Source: Desulfobacterales bacterium (lineage in GTDB: Bacteria; Desulfobacterota; Desulfobacteria; Desulfobacterales; JAEINQ01). From it: a DNA stretch of 64,000 bases. This document shows positions 50,807 through 59,956 of the stretch, one piece after another. Positions within the stretch are counted from its first letter, which is position 1. Every line of letters begins with the position of its first letter. The notes beneath the pieces were generated by a model. It did no database searches and had not been told where the DNA came from. It saw only the letters and a list, made by a program, of their open reading frames with translations. The DNA is taken from positions 1 to 64,000 of the forward strand of contig JAEINQ010000019.1 of NCBI GenBank assembly GCA_016342285.1, given 5' to 3'. The position numbers and the translations under genes are program-made.

Positions 50807-52348
50807 ATGCGAATTGAACTCGATCGAATGATCCAGGAAAAGCCGGCCACCCTCTTTTGGGGCTTTGTCCTGCTGCATGCGACCTTCTGGACCCTGCTGC
50901 CCGCCGTGGTCAATCCCAACCTGCCCCTGGACGTCATCGAAGGCCTGGCCTGGGGGCATGAGTGGCAGTGGGGGTATCACAAGCACCCGCCCATCAAGCC
51001 CTGGTTTATCGAAACCGCGGCGTTTTTGTCCGGCCGGGGGGACTGGGCCCAGTACCTGCTCAGCCAGGTCTGCATCGTGACGGCATTTTTTGCCATGTGG
51101 CGACTGGCCGCGGATTTTCTGCGACCGTCCCTGGCACTGATTTCGGTGCTTCTCCTGGAGGGGATTTACTACCACAACTACACCAGTCCGGAATTCAACG
51201 TGAATGTGGCCCAGTTGCCGTTCTGGGCACTGACCCTGTTCTTTGTCTGGCGCGGGGTGAACCGGGGGGGCATGAAGGCCTGGATTCCGGCGGGCCTCTT
51301 CATCGGGCTCGGGTTTTTGTCCAAGTACATCTTTCTCTTTCTGGCCTTTGCCATCATCATCATGATTGTTTGCGTCCGGCCGTTTCGGGCCTGTCTGAAA
51401 ACCCCGGGACCCTATGTGGCTGCCGCCCTGGCCCTTGCCGTGGTTGCGCCCCATCTGCTCTGGGTGGTAGAAAACGATTTTATCACCATTTCCTACGGCA
51501 TGGCCCGGGTTCACGCCGACAGCGGGTTTTTCGGCAACCACCTCTATTACCCGATGAAATTTCTCGTCGGCCAGTCGCTGATCCTGATCCCCTGTCTGAT
51601 CTTGCTCCTGACCTTGAAAGACGGCGGGACGCCGGTTGGGGTCGGACCCGATCGAATCGCCAGGAGCCGTTTTCTCCTCTTTCTCAGCTTCGGCCCGCCG
51701 CTGATCATGGTGACCCTGGCCGGCGTTTTTGGATGGAAACTGCGTTCCATGTGGGGGACGCCGCTTTTCCTGATTTCCGGCCTGGCCCTGGTCTATTTTT
51801 TCCAGCACCGGCTGTCGGTGAAAGACACGAGGCGGTTTGCCGTCACCTGGACGGTTTTTTTCCTGCTCTCCCTGATCGCCTACGGCGGCGTGACCCTGGT
51901 GGGCCCGTCCTTTACCGGCCGCGCCAAGAAAACCCAGTTTCCCGGCGAGCAACTGGCCCTGGAGGTCGGCCAAAGGTGGCAACGCCATTTTAACAGCCCG
52001 GCGGAAACGGTTATCGGAATGTTCTGGTACGCGGGCAACATCGCCTATCACACCCCAAACCGGCCGAGCGTCTTTATCGATGCCGACCCGAAAAAATCCC
52101 CCTGGATCAACCTGGCCACAATCCGTCGACACGGGGCCATCGTGGTGGGCGAAACCCGGGAGGAGGCATACGGCTACGTGCCCCAAGGGGTCGGGCCGGT
52201 AATCGACGCCGGGGAGGTCTCCCTGCCGTTTGTGTATTGGCGTGATCTGCCGCCGCTGAAACTCTACCTTCTCTTCATTGGGCCTGAGGAAAACCAGATG
52301 CGTCTTAACCACACCGACATGCCCGGAAAAGAAAGCAGCCAATCATGA
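50807..52348 (+). CDS. ArnT/PMT-like membrane glycosyltransferase (GT39 type), second copy
   Basis: 513 residues from the ATG at 50807; GTG at 50795 is possible and neither has a good Shine-Dalgarno. An N-terminal helix is followed by a periplasmic loop LPLDVIEGLAWGHEWQWGYHKHPPIKPW with the GT39 acidic residues and a conserved HPP, then about ten helices and a soluble C-terminal part (SVFIDADPKKSPW). Same fold as the gene at 31636-33183. It overlaps a GT2 gene by four bases that may make its polyprenyl-phosphate sugar donor, as ArnC does for ArnT (inference). Confidence 0.87.
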   Translation: MRIELDRMIQEKPATLFWGFVLLHATFWTLLPAVVNPNLPLDVIEGLAWGHEWQWGYHKHPPIKPWFIETAAFLSGRGDWAQYLLSQVCIVTAFFAMWRLAADFLRPSLALISVLLLEGIYYHNYTSPEFNVNVAQLPFWALTLFFVWRGVNRGGMKAWIPAGLFIGLGFLSKYIFLFLAFAIIIMIVCVRPFRACLKTPGPYVAAALALAVVAPHLLWVVENDFITISYGMARVHADSGFFGNHLYYPMKFLVGQSLILIPCLILLLTLKDGGTPVGVGPDRIARSRFLLFLSFGPPLIMVTLAGVFGWKLRSMWGTPLFLISGLALVYFFQHRLSVKDTRRFAVTWTVFFLLSLIAYGGVTLVGPSFTGRAKKTQFPGEQLALEVGQRWQRHFNSPAETVIGMFWYAGNIAYHTPNRPSVFIDADPKKSPWINLATIRRHGAIVVGETREEAYGYVPQGVGPVIDAGEVSLPFVYWRDLPPLKLYLLFIGPEENQMRLNHTDMPGKESSQS

Positions 52349-53304
52349 CCCAATGCTGTATCATCATGCCGCTATACAACGACTGGCCGTCCGCGGAAAA
52401 GCTGATTGGAGACATCGACCGGGTGATCGCCGGCTGGGACCGAGACGTCACCGTGCTGGTGATCAATGACGGGTCCCGGGAAAGGCTCGCCGAGCCGGCC
52501 GATCTGGGCAATGACTGCCGCCATGTCCGGACCCTTTCCATCGTGGAACTGGTTTGCAACCAGGGGCATCAGCGGGCCATCGCCATCGGTCTGGCTTACG
52601 CCCAAAGCCTTGAATGCTTCGAATCGGTGTTTGTCATGGATAGCGACGGAGAAGATCCGCCGGATGAACTGAACCTGCTGCGCGAGGCCGGCCGTCGTTT
52701 CCCCGAGGCCATCATCACCGCCGACCGGGTCAGCCGATCGGAAGGGTGGCTTTTCCGATGCTGTTACTGGTGTTACAAGCTTTTGTTTCGAATGCTCACC
52801 GGGGTCAGCATCCGGTTCGGCAATTTTTGCCATATCCCGGCGGGGCTTCTCGACCTGCTGGTCCACTATCCCGAACTGTGGAACAGCCTTTCCGGGTGTA
52901 TCAAAAAATCCGGCCTGCCCAGAGAAGGGATTGACTCCCATCGCGGCAAACGGTATTTCGGACCGTCCAAAATGAGCTTTGTCTCCCTGGTGCTGCACGG
53001 GCTATCCGCGATTTCGGTATTCAAGGAGGCCATGCTGTTGCGGGTGCTGCTCTTTTTTGCGCCGGTAACGGCCGTGGCCGGTGTTGCGGCGGCGGTTTCC
53101 GGGGCAACTGTTTTCCAGGGCGGGGCTTCGGCGGGCGTAGCTCCGGCCCTGCTCCTGTCGGCCGGGCTCTTTTTCGCCCTGGCTCAAGTCGATGCCATTT
53201 TGTTTCTGCTGCTGATCCACCGTCTCTCCAATCGGGCGGTTCGGGTTCAGGGCCCGGCCCTTTTCTGGCGCGACTACGTCAAGGCCGTGACCCGGGTTTT
53301 ATGA
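52345..53304 (+). CDS. Family 2 glycosyltransferase with C-terminal membrane helices
   Basis: 319 residues. The GT-A domain covers 1-225: CCIIMPLYNDWPSAEKL, VLVINDGSRERL, VCNQGHQRAIAIGLAYA and the DXD motif VFVMDSDGEDPPDEL. Two hydrophobic helices follow (about 235-265 and 272-300). This GT2-plus-two-helix design resembles ArnC/GtrB polyprenyl-phosphate glycosyltransferases. It overlaps the GT39 gene (ATGA), so the two are probably a donor-synthase and transferase pair. Confidence 0.88.
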   Translation: MTQCCIIMPLYNDWPSAEKLIGDIDRVIAGWDRDVTVLVINDGSRERLAEPADLGNDCRHVRTLSIVELVCNQGHQRAIAIGLAYAQSLECFESVFVMDSDGEDPPDELNLLREAGRRFPEAIITADRVSRSEGWLFRCCYWCYKLLFRMLTGVSIRFGNFCHIPAGLLDLLVHYPELWNSLSGCIKKSGLPREGIDSHRGKRYFGPSKMSFVSLVLHGLSAISVFKEAMLLRVLLFFAPVTAVAGVAAAVSGATVFQGGASAGVAPALLLSAGLFFALAQVDAILFLLLIHRLSNRAVRVQGPALFWRDYVKAVTRVL

Positions 53305-53446
53305 AAACCGGGGCAAAGCTTTCACGAGGGTGTGGATTCTTTACTTTAACCGGACTTTATTCTACATTGTCTGTCAGTAGGATCTAAGACGTTTTAAATT
53401 TCGAAATAAAGTAAAGAAACCATTTCCACAGGATGTGCTTTGGGTT
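53305..53446. repeat. Two composite-repeat ends facing each other
   Basis: A right-end copy (GGGGCAAAGC...GTGTGGATTCTTTAC, 53310-53344) is followed 66 bases on by an inverted copy (GTAAAGAAACCATTTCCACA then GGATGTGCTTTGGG, 53411-53444). The perfect 12-bp inverted repeat TTCTTTACTTTA / TAAAGTAAAGAA (53337-53348 and 53407-53418) arises from these ends. The AT-rich middle may hold the promoter for the next gene. Confidence 0.65.
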
Positions 53447-53577
53447 ACATCTGGAAAGGGCTGTCTTTGGATGCTCGAAGTTTGAAGTGCCTTGCCGACA
53501 AGTCTATCGGCATGGATAATCAACTCCGACCACGTCTACAAAATGTGGATTACAACCACGAATTGAAGGAGGCAACG

Positions 53578-53757
53578 GTGGCAATCAGCCGGGAACTGCT
53601 GGACATATTGGCCTGCCCCAAGTGCAAGGGGGAGATTTACCTAAACGAAGCCCAGGACGGGTTGATCTGCGATGCCTGCCGGCTCCTCTACGAGATTCGA
53701 GACGATATTCCCATCATGCTCATTGACGAGGCCAAACCCCTGGACGCGTCGCGCTGA
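53578..53757 (+). CDS. Trm112-family zinc-ribbon protein
   Basis: 59 residues from GTG at 53578, fixed by AAGGAGG just upstream; the longer frame from 53440 lacks family similarity. The sequence AISRELLDILACPKCKGEIYL...GLICDACRLLYEIRDDIPIMLIDEA has two CxxC pairs and the Trm112/YcaR core. Bacterial members are small zinc proteins; E. coli YcaR lies beside lpxK and kdsB. Here it follows the LPS cluster and precedes a DUF4416 gene by 11 bases. Biochemical role is unknown. Confidence 0.9.
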   Translation: MAISRELLDILACPKCKGEIYLNEAQDGLICDACRLLYEIRDDIPIMLIDEAKPLDASR

Positions 53758-53768
53758 CGTTTCTAGAT

Positions 53769-54320
53769 ATGAGCCGTCCACTGCCATCCGTACCGGTTAA
53801 ACTGATCATCGGTGTTTTTACGGCCGACCGGTCACGGGTGCCCGTTGTCGCTGAAGCGCTGGCCGACCGGTTCGGCCGGCCGGACATGGTCAGTCCCTGG
53901 TTTGCCTTTGACGAGACCGTCTATTACCGCCGGGAAATGGGCTTCCCGCTGGTCCGAAGAATTTTTGCCTTTGAACGCCTGATTGATCCCGGCCGTCTGG
54001 CTGACATCAAGATGGCCACCAATGCCATGGAGATTGCCCATGGTGATGGGGGCAAGCGTCGGGTTAACATCGATCCGGGATATCTGGCCCGTTCGCGTTT
54101 CGTTCTGGCCACCGGCAAGGATTTTGCCCACCGGATTTACCTCGATCATGGGATCTACGCCGATTTGACCCTGATCTATGCTCAGGGAGGGTTTCAACGG
54201 CTGCCGTGGACCTATCCGGACTACGGCGGGCCGTCGATGATGAACTACCTGGAAAAGGTTCGGCGTAAATATCTAAACGATCTAAAGACCGGCCATCCGG
54301 CCGAGGAAATGAAACCATGA
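53769..54320 (+). CDS. DUF4416 family protein
   Basis: 183 residues. The pattern VKLIIGVFTADRS at the start, PWFAFDETVYYRREMGFPLVRRIFAFERLIDPGRLADIK in the middle, and RRVNIDPGYLARSRFVLATGKDFAHRIYLDHGIYADLTLIY near the end match DUF4416. Function is unknown. In Desulfobacterota-type genomes it tends to sit beside yicC and gmk (from memory), as here: it overlaps yicC by four bases. No signal peptide or membrane helix is seen. Confidence 0.88.
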   Translation: MSRPLPSVPVKLIIGVFTADRSRVPVVAEALADRFGRPDMVSPWFAFDETVYYRREMGFPLVRRIFAFERLIDPGRLADIKMATNAMEIAHGDGGKRRVNIDPGYLARSRFVLATGKDFAHRIYLDHGIYADLTLIYAQGGFQRLPWTYPDYGGPSMMNYLEKVRRKYLNDLKTGHPAEEMKP

Positions 54321-55195
54321 TAAGAAGCATGACCGCCTTTTCACGGGCGGAGAAGACTGTGGACGCCTTCACCGTTGGCATCGAGATGCGGACATACAAC
54401 AGTCGCCATCTGGATCTGTCCCTGCGGATGCCCCACGGTTTTCAGGAACTGGAAAAAAAGGTTCGTGACCGAATCGCCGCTTCGATGATCCGGGGGCGGG
54501 TGGAAGTCCGGGTTCAAATTCAGGATGCCACCGAGGCCGGCGCTGCCTTTGAGGTTGATGGGCCCAAGGCCGAAGCCTATCACCGGGCCCTTTTGGATCT
54601 CAAGGCGCGGTTTGACCTTGACGGCCCGGTCGGCCTCGACCTCTATGTCTCTGCCGGCCTCATTCGACCGGCCGATGCCGACCGGGACCTGGAGGCCTGC
54701 TGGCAGGCCCTGGCCGTATGCCTGGACGTGGCACTGGCGGATCTGACCGCCATGCGGGAGAAGGAAGGGGCGCATCTGGCCCGGGACCTGGGCGAGCGTA
54801 TGGCAACCGTGGCCGAACGGCTTGAGCGCATCGGCCGGACCGTGTCGGGTCTGACGGAACTCTATCGGCAACGCCTGGAGGAGCGGATTCGCGTCCTGAC
54901 CGACGGTGTGGCCCCCATCGACCCGGCCCGCATCGCCCAGGAGGCGGCCATCCTGGCCGACAGAAGCGATATTTCCGAGGAGATCGTTCGGGCGCAAAGC
55001 CACCTGGATCAGTTCCGTGACATCATGGCCGCCACGGCGCCGGCCGGTCAGAAACTCAATTTCTTGCTTCAGGAGTTGAACCGCGAATTCAACACCATGG
55101 GGTCCAAATGCAACAGTGTTCAAGCGGCCCACGACATCGTGGATGTCAAGGCCGAATTGGAAAAAATCCGTGAACAGGTACAGAATGTGGAATGA
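54317..55195 (+). CDS. yicC: YicC/YloC-family endoribonuclease
   Basis: 292 residues. N-terminus IRSMTAFSRAEKT with IEMRTYNSRHLDLSLRMPHGFQELEKKVRDRI; C-terminus ILADRSDISEEIVRAQSHLDQF and GQKLNFLLQELNREFNTMGSKCNS, the most conserved part. Family knowledge: YicC/YloC proteins are RNA endonucleases. It is translationally coupled to DUF4416 (ATGA overlap) and precedes remA-like and gmk, a common arrangement. Confidence 0.93.
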   Translation: MIRSMTAFSRAEKTVDAFTVGIEMRTYNSRHLDLSLRMPHGFQELEKKVRDRIAASMIRGRVEVRVQIQDATEAGAAFEVDGPKAEAYHRALLDLKARFDLDGPVGLDLYVSAGLIRPADADRDLEACWQALAVCLDVALADLTAMREKEGAHLARDLGERMATVAERLERIGRTVSGLTELYRQRLEERIRVLTDGVAPIDPARIAQEAAILADRSDISEEIVRAQSHLDQFRDIMAATAPAGQKLNFLLQELNREFNTMGSKCNSVQAAHDIVDVKAELEKIREQVQNVE

Positions 55196-55421
55196 TTCCA
55201 GCCTGACCTGAAGCCGGCCGGAAACGGTGTCAGCCGGTCACGCCGGCGCATTATTGTGATTGTCAGCGCGTTGCCCGATTGGGGGATTGACCGATGTTCG
55301 CTTTTACAGGGATTGCTCAGGGCCTTTCCAGCGCTGAAATGCTCGCCTTATCCAACGGGCCGGCGGTCGCGTAACCGGAACGGAAACATGACAGGCCCCA
55401 TAACCGGGACGGAGATGAGAC

Positions 55422-55676
55422 ATGGAAAAGAGTCTGTTGAATATCGGATTCGGCAACACGGTGGTTGTCGAGCGGGTGATTGCCATTGTCGGCCCCAATT
55501 CGGCACCCATGAAACGTCTCAAGGACGAAGCCCGGGAAGAAAACCGTCTCGTCGACGCCACCCAGGGGCGCCGGACCCGTTCCATCATCATCATGGACAG
55601 CAACCACGTGGTCCTGTCCGCCATTCAGGCGGAAACCGTTTCCCAGCGGTTCGCCGCTCTCATGGAATCCGTTTGA
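55422..55676 (+). CDS. DUF370 / RemA-like regulator
   Basis: 84 residues: [73 protein letters not shown], a full-length DUF370/RemA match. In Bacillus RemA is a DNA-binding activator of matrix genes forming ring assemblies; elsewhere the family sits between yicC and gmk. GGAG lies before the ATG at 55422. gmk starts 21 bases after its stop. The 226-base gap from yicC holds no visible gene. Confidence 0.9.
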   Translation: MEKSLLNIGFGNTVVVERVIAIVGPNSAPMKRLKDEAREENRLVDATQGRRTRSIIIMDSNHVVLSAIQAETVSQRFAALMESV

Positions 55677-55697
55677 CCGGTGAGGATATCGTTGCCA

Positions 55698-56291
55698 ATG
55701 GGACAGCCCGAAGATACTGTTTCGCCCGCCAAAGGGCAGTTGTTTATCGTCAGCGCCCCTTCAGGGGCAGGCAAGACCACTTTGTGCCGGGAGATTCTCA
55801 AACGGTTTCCCCGCATGCGCTATTCGGTTTCCCATACGACCCGGGTGCCTCGCGAAGGTGAAAAGCCTGGAAAAGACTACTATTTTGTTTCGGCCGAGGC
55901 CTTTGAAGCGGGCATCGCTGACGGGCTCTGGGCGGAGTGGGCCCGCGTGCACGACCATTATTACGGCACCTCGGTCCGGTTTCTGGACGAGGCCCGGGAA
56001 AATGGGATCGACGTACTGCTGGATATTGACGTCCAGGGGACGCGTCAGATGATCCGCCGGTTCCCGGATAGCATCACGGTTTTCATCATGCCCCCATCGC
56101 CGGAGGTGCTACGCCGGCGTCTCAACGGCCGGGGAACGGAGTCGCCGGAAGCCATTGAGCGGCGTATGACCGCCGCCCGCCAGGAGATGGCCCAGCGCGG
56201 TATCTACCGTTATACGGTGGTCAACGACGACCTGGATGTCGCGGTGGCGAAGTTGGCCGATATTATTCATTGCCACAGCCCCCGCAACTGA
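55698..56291 (+). CDS. gmk: Guanylate kinase
   Basis: 197 residues from the ATG at 55698; GTG at 55680 would add six. The P-loop is FIVSAPSGAGKTTLCREIL (about 16-34), then YSVSHTTRVPREGEKPGKDYYFVS (GMP site), LDIDVQGTRQMIRRFPDSITVFIMPPS, and RRLNGRGTESPEAIERRM. It phosphorylates GMP to GDP. It sits in a conserved yicC-remA-gmk run, with rlmB downstream. Confidence 0.95.
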   Translation: MGQPEDTVSPAKGQLFIVSAPSGAGKTTLCREILKRFPRMRYSVSHTTRVPREGEKPGKDYYFVSAEAFEAGIADGLWAEWARVHDHYYGTSVRFLDEARENGIDVLLDIDVQGTRQMIRRFPDSITVFIMPPSPEVLRRRLNGRGTESPEAIERRMTAARQEMAQRGIYRYTVVNDDLDVAVAKLADIIHCHSPRN

Positions 56292-56318
56292 TCGGGGATT
56301 GGGCTTTTGAGGGGTTGC

Positions 56319-57089
56319 ATGAAAACCGAAATCCTTTACGGTATCCATCCGGTTTACGAAGCCCTGCGCGCCGGGAGGCGGGAGGTGTTCGATATCTATC
56401 TGGGCCAGGAGCGGCCGTCGGGCCGCCTGGCAGGCCTGTTGGCACTGGCCGAATCCATCCCGCTGCCGGTGCATCGGGTCAAACCGGAGAAGCTTAGCGC
56501 CATGGCCGGCGCCGATACCCACCAGGGCATCGGTATCCGGGTCGGCCCCTTGCCCCTGGTGGACATCGAGATGCTTCTCGGCCGGTCGTCGCGACCGCTG
56601 GTGATTTTGCTGGATGGGGTGATCGATCCCCAGAATTTTGGTGCGGTGGTCCGCACCGCCCTGTGTGCCGGCGCCGATGGCATGATTGTCGCCAAGGACC
56701 GAGCCGCACCACTGAGCCCGGCAGCGGCCAAGGCTTCGGCCGGAGGCCTGGAGCATCTTCCTTTGGCCCGGGTAACCAATCTGGTTAGCACCATGGCGGC
56801 GCTCAAGACGGCCGGGCTCTGGATCACCGGCCTGGATCGGGCCGCCGTTTCCAGCGTCTACGAAACCGACCTGGCCGGCGCTGTTGGCATTGTCATTGGC
56901 AGCGAACACAAGGGGATCCGGCCGCTGGTCCGCAAACACTGCGACACCCTGGCGGCCATTCCCCAGTACGGCCCCCTGGATTCGCTCAACGCCTCGGTGG
57001 CCGCCGGCGTTGTCATTTACGAAGCGGTGCGGCAGCGCCGGGCGGCCGGCGTGGCCCCGGTAGACCCACCTAAGGGCAAAGGCGCCTGA
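56319..57089 (+). CDS. rlmB: 23S rRNA 2'-O-methyltransferase RlmB-like (SpoU/TrmH family)
   Basis: 256 residues from the ATG at 56319, with GAGGGG upstream. A small N-terminal substrate-binding domain (ILYGIHPVYEALRAGRREVFDIYL) precedes the SPOUT fold: motif 1 LDGVIDPQNFGAVVRTA, motif 2 GIVIGSEHKGIRPLV, motif 3 DSLNASVAAGVVIYEAVRQR. RlmB methylates G2251 in the 23S peptidyl-transferase region. Other SpoU targets cannot be excluded, but the full N-terminal domain supports RlmB. Confidence 0.9.
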   Translation: MKTEILYGIHPVYEALRAGRREVFDIYLGQERPSGRLAGLLALAESIPLPVHRVKPEKLSAMAGADTHQGIGIRVGPLPLVDIEMLLGRSSRPLVILLDGVIDPQNFGAVVRTALCAGADGMIVAKDRAAPLSPAAAKASAGGLEHLPLARVTNLVSTMAALKTAGLWITGLDRAAVSSVYETDLAGAVGIVIGSEHKGIRPLVRKHCDTLAAIPQYGPLDSLNASVAAGVVIYEAVRQRRAAGVAPVDPPKGKGA

Positions 57090-57174
57090 CCCGGAGGGCC
57101 ATGCTTTGGTCTGACCCGGAACGGGCTGGGTTGCCGGCCCAGATAAGTATAGAGTGAACGCGTAATAAGGCTAA

Positions 57175-57260
57175 GTCTGCCGCGGAGCCTGCAGCGAGCA
57201 CAGAGAACCAATTCGTATAAAAAAAGGTTCTCTGCGTCCTCAGTGATCTCCGTGGTTAAA
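57175..57260. repeat. Opposed-arm CGGAG/CTCCGTGG repeat
   Basis: Left arm GCCGCGGAGCCTGCAGCGAG then CACAGAGAACC (57179-57210); right arm GGTTCTCTGCGTCCTCAGTG then ATCTCCGTGGTT (57226-57257). It lies 43 bases upstream of the icd ATG. Confidence 0.75.
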
Positions 57261-57299
57261 ATCAATGACTTTTCACTTACACAAAGGACAGGCGAAGCC

Positions 57300-58526
57300 A
57301 TGGAAAAGCCATCCCAGGTGACCATCAATTCCGACGGAACCCTGAACGTTCCCGATTACCCCGAAATTCCCTTTATCGAGGGGGACGGCATCGGGCCTGA
57401 CATCTGGCGTGCCACCCGGCTGGTGCTGGACCGGGCCGTTACCGCGGCCTTCGGCGGCGCTCGTGCCATCCAATGGATCGAGATCCTTGCCGGAGAAAAG
57501 GCCCACGCCCGGACCGGTCAGTGGCTGCCCGAAGAGACCCTGGCAGCCATTGAATCCCATGTCATCGCCATCAAGGGGCCGCTGACCACCCCCATCGGGG
57601 AGGGGATGCGAAGCCTCAACGTGGCCATTCGGCAAAAACTCGATCTTTACGCCTGTGTCCGCCCGGTCCGCTATATCGACCCGGTACCCAGCCCGATGCG
57701 GTCTCCGGAGAAGATCGACATGGTGGTCTTTAGGGAAAACACCGAGGACCTTTACGCCGGCATCGAGTGGGCGTCGGGTAGTGAAGAGGCCGAGGCCCTA
57801 TCCGAATTTCTAAAGACCCGCATGGGTGCGGTGCTGCCCGACGGGGCCGGGATCGGCATCAAGCCCATGAGCGCAAAAAACACCAAGCGCCTGGTGGCCC
57901 GGGCCATTGCCTACGCCCTTGATCATGGGCTGCCCAGTGTTACCCTGATGCATAAGGGCAACATCATGAAGTTTACCGAAGGGGCCTTCAACCGATGGGG
58001 GTACGAGGTGGCCAAAGAGCGTTTTGGCGACCGCACCCTCACCGAAGCCGAGCTTTATGACCGTTACGACGGCACCGCTCCCGAGGGCAAGGTGGTGATC
58101 AAAGACCGGATTGCGGACATGCTTTTTCAGCAGGTGCTGCTTCGGCCCGAAGAGTACAGCGTCATCGCCTGCCCCAATCTCAACGGGGACTATCTTTCCG
58201 ATGCCCTGGCCGCCCAGGTCGGGGGGTTGGGCATGGCGCCCGGCGCCAACCTCAGCGACAAGGCGGCGGTCTTTGAGGCCACCCATGGCACGGCGCCCAA
58301 GTACGCCGGGCTCGACAAGGTCAATCCCAGCAGTCTGATTCTCTCCGGCGCCATGATGCTGGACCACATGGGGTGGCAGCCGGCTGCGGAACAGATTCGT
58401 CGGGCACTTCAGACCACGGTTCGGGCCGGAACGGTCACTTACGACCTGGCGCGGCAGATCCCCGGGGCCCGGGAAGTGTCTTGCTCGGCTTTTGCCGAGG
58501 CCGTGGCGGAGAATATGGGCCGGTAA
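57300..58526 (+). CDS. icd: Isocitrate dehydrogenase, NADP-type
   Basis: 408 residues from the ATG at 57300 (AAAGGA upstream). [14 protein letters not shown] at the start; substrate-binding [32 protein letters not shown]; metal-binding [20 protein letters not shown]. Coenzyme residues [17 protein letters not shown] keep the Lys-Tyr pair and Val of the NADP-specific E. coli enzyme. It converts isocitrate to 2-oxoglutarate. The gene stands alone, downstream of a palindromic repeat. Confidence 0.95.
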   Translation: MEKPSQVTINSDGTLNVPDYPEIPFIEGDGIGPDIWRATRLVLDRAVTAAFGGARAIQWIEILAGEKAHARTGQWLPEETLAAIESHVIAIKGPLTTPIGEGMRSLNVAIRQKLDLYACVRPVRYIDPVPSPMRSPEKIDMVVFRENTEDLYAGIEWASGSEEAEALSEFLKTRMGAVLPDGAGIGIKPMSAKNTKRLVARAIAYALDHGLPSVTLMHKGNIMKFTEGAFNRWGYEVAKERFGDRTLTEAELYDRYDGTAPEGKVVIKDRIADMLFQQVLLRPEEYSVIACPNLNGDYLSDALAAQVGGLGMAPGANLSDKAAVFEATHGTAPKYAGLDKVNPSSLILSGAMMLDHMGWQPAAEQIRRALQTTVRAGTVTYDLARQIPGAREVSCSAFAEAVAENMGR

Positions 58527-58577
58527 ATCTGATGTTAAGCCGCCACATGTCCATCCCGGCGACTGGAGCTGAACGCC

Positions 58578-59390
58578 ATGGGGCGATTTTCGACTTCTCG
58601 GCATGCATTTTATGGGGTGCTGGGCGCGCTTGCCCAGGCCCTTTTTCCAGCCAGGTGCCTGGCCTGCGGCGAGCCTGTCGGACTCGTCGGACAGTCGGCG
58701 GCTACCGCTGCCAGCCCCCTGGCTGGCATGGTCTGCGATGCCTGTGCCGGTAACGTTCAGCCGGTAGGGTCCCCTTTGTGCTTGCAATGCGGCATGATGT
58801 TCAAGAGCCGCGAGGGGCCGGACCATCTCTGCCAGGACTGTATGACCCGCCCCCGGCGGTTTTTTCGGGCGCGGGCCGCCGGGATTTACCACAAAAGCCT
58901 CATGTCCCTGGTCCTGGCGCTCAAATACCGGGGTAAGACCCGCGTGGCAGAGCCCCTTGGGCGATGGCTCTTTGAGACCTTTGTCGACCACTGGGCCGCC
59001 GGAGAGATCGACCGGATCGTTCCGGTCCCGCTTCACGCCAGACGGTTTCGGAGCCGGGGGTTCAACCAGGCTTACCTGCTGATTCGCCGCTGGCCGGACA
59101 TGGCACGGGAGATGGCCGAAGCGGCGCCATCGTGGCAGGTGGTCCGGGACGTGCTGGTGCGAAACCGGCCCACCGCCAGTCAGACCGGACTCGACCGTCG
59201 GGCAAGGACGAAAAACGTCCGGGGTGCCTTTGCCGTTCCCCGGCCCGAGGCCGTGGCCGGCCGGCGGATTCTGCTGGTGGACGACGTGATGACCACCGGT
59301 GCCACGGCCGATGCCTGTGCCCGGGTCCTGCGGACGGCCGGGGCCGAGCGGGTCGACGTGCTGACCCTGGCCCGGGCGAATCGGTTTTAG
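58578..59390 (+). CDS. ComF-family phosphoribosyltransferase-like protein
   Basis: 270 residues. A cysteine-rich N-terminus (CLACGEP, CDACAGN, CLQCGMM, CQDCMTR; about 30-95) forms zinc sites. The middle has LVLALKYRGKTRVAEPLGR, IVPVPLHARRFRSRGFNQAYLL, and the PRTase loop ILLVDDVMTTGATADAC (about 230-246). Homologues in naturally competent bacteria (ComFC) take part in DNA uptake or processing; the reaction is unknown. No other competence gene is near, although pilC is in the window. Confidence 0.9.
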   Translation: MGRFSTSRHAFYGVLGALAQALFPARCLACGEPVGLVGQSAATAASPLAGMVCDACAGNVQPVGSPLCLQCGMMFKSREGPDHLCQDCMTRPRRFFRARAAGIYHKSLMSLVLALKYRGKTRVAEPLGRWLFETFVDHWAAGEIDRIVPVPLHARRFRSRGFNQAYLLIRRWPDMAREMAEAAPSWQVVRDVLVRNRPTASQTGLDRRARTKNVRGAFAVPRPEAVAGRRILLVDDVMTTGATADACARVLRTAGAERVDVLTLARANRF

Positions 59391-59455
59391 GTGTTAACTT
59401 TGTGTCCGTTGTGCCTTTTTTTGATACTTGATACTTAAAACGGGTGTTACGATCC

Positions 59456-59956
59456 ATGACAGCCGAGAAAATCGTTCAAAAAGACGAACTCATTGCCATT
59501 CTTGAGCCCCGGGTGAGGGCGGGAAAACGCGTGGTCTTTACCAATGGATGCTTCGACCTGCTCCATGTGGGGCACGTGCGGTACCTGGCGAGTGCCCGGG
59601 CCTGCGGTGACCTGCTGGTGGTGGGCCTGAACTCCGACCGGTCCGTGAGAACCATCAAGGGGCCGACTCGGCCGTTGGTGCCCCAGGACCAGCGGGCCGA
59701 AGTGCTGGCCGCTCTGGCCTGCGTTGATTTTGTGGTGATCTTTGAAGAGCCCGATCCTGGGGCTCTCATCGAAGCCATTTTGCCCCAGGTGCTGGTCAAG
59801 GGGGCGGATTGGCCCGAGGACCGGATCATTGGCGCCCGGGCGGTGCGGGGGGCCGGCGGGACCGTGGTCCGGGTACCGGTCGTGCCAGGGGCCGCTACTT
59901 CGACCATCATCGAACGGATCCTTCAACTGTCAAAGGAACCGGCCACCGATGATTGA
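59456..59956 (+). CDS. rfaE2: D-glycero-beta-D-manno-heptose 1-phosphate adenylyltransferase (RfaE domain II)
   Basis: 166 residues from the ATG at 59456 without a clear Shine-Dalgarno. Nucleotidyltransferase signature VVFTNGCFDLLHVGHVRYLASA with the HxGH motif (HVGH), then VVGLNSDRSVRTIKGPTRPLVPQDQRAEVLAAL, and VKGADWPEDRIIGA. It matches the C-terminal domain of bifunctional HldE but stands alone, so the kinase domain is encoded elsewhere. It makes ADP-heptose, the donor for the GT9 heptosyltransferase encoded at 45832. It overlaps pgeF by eight bases. Confidence 0.92.
   Translation: MTAEKIVQKDELIAILEPRVRAGKRVVFTNGCFDLLHVGHVRYLASARACGDLLVVGLNSDRSVRTIKGPTRPLVPQDQRAEVLAALACVDFVVIFEEPDPGALIEAILPQVLVKGADWPEDRIIGARAVRGAGGTVVRVPVVPGAATSTIIERILQLSKEPATDD

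Noticed and set aside
50720-52342. 540-residue minus-strand open frame opposite the GT39 gene
   Set aside because: Antisense shadow with no family features; the plus-strand frame has membrane helices and GT39 motifs.
55256-55861. 201-residue open frame across the RemA-like and gmk genes
   Set aside because: Arg/His-rich shadow in another frame; both underlying genes have clear family matches and ribosome binding sites.
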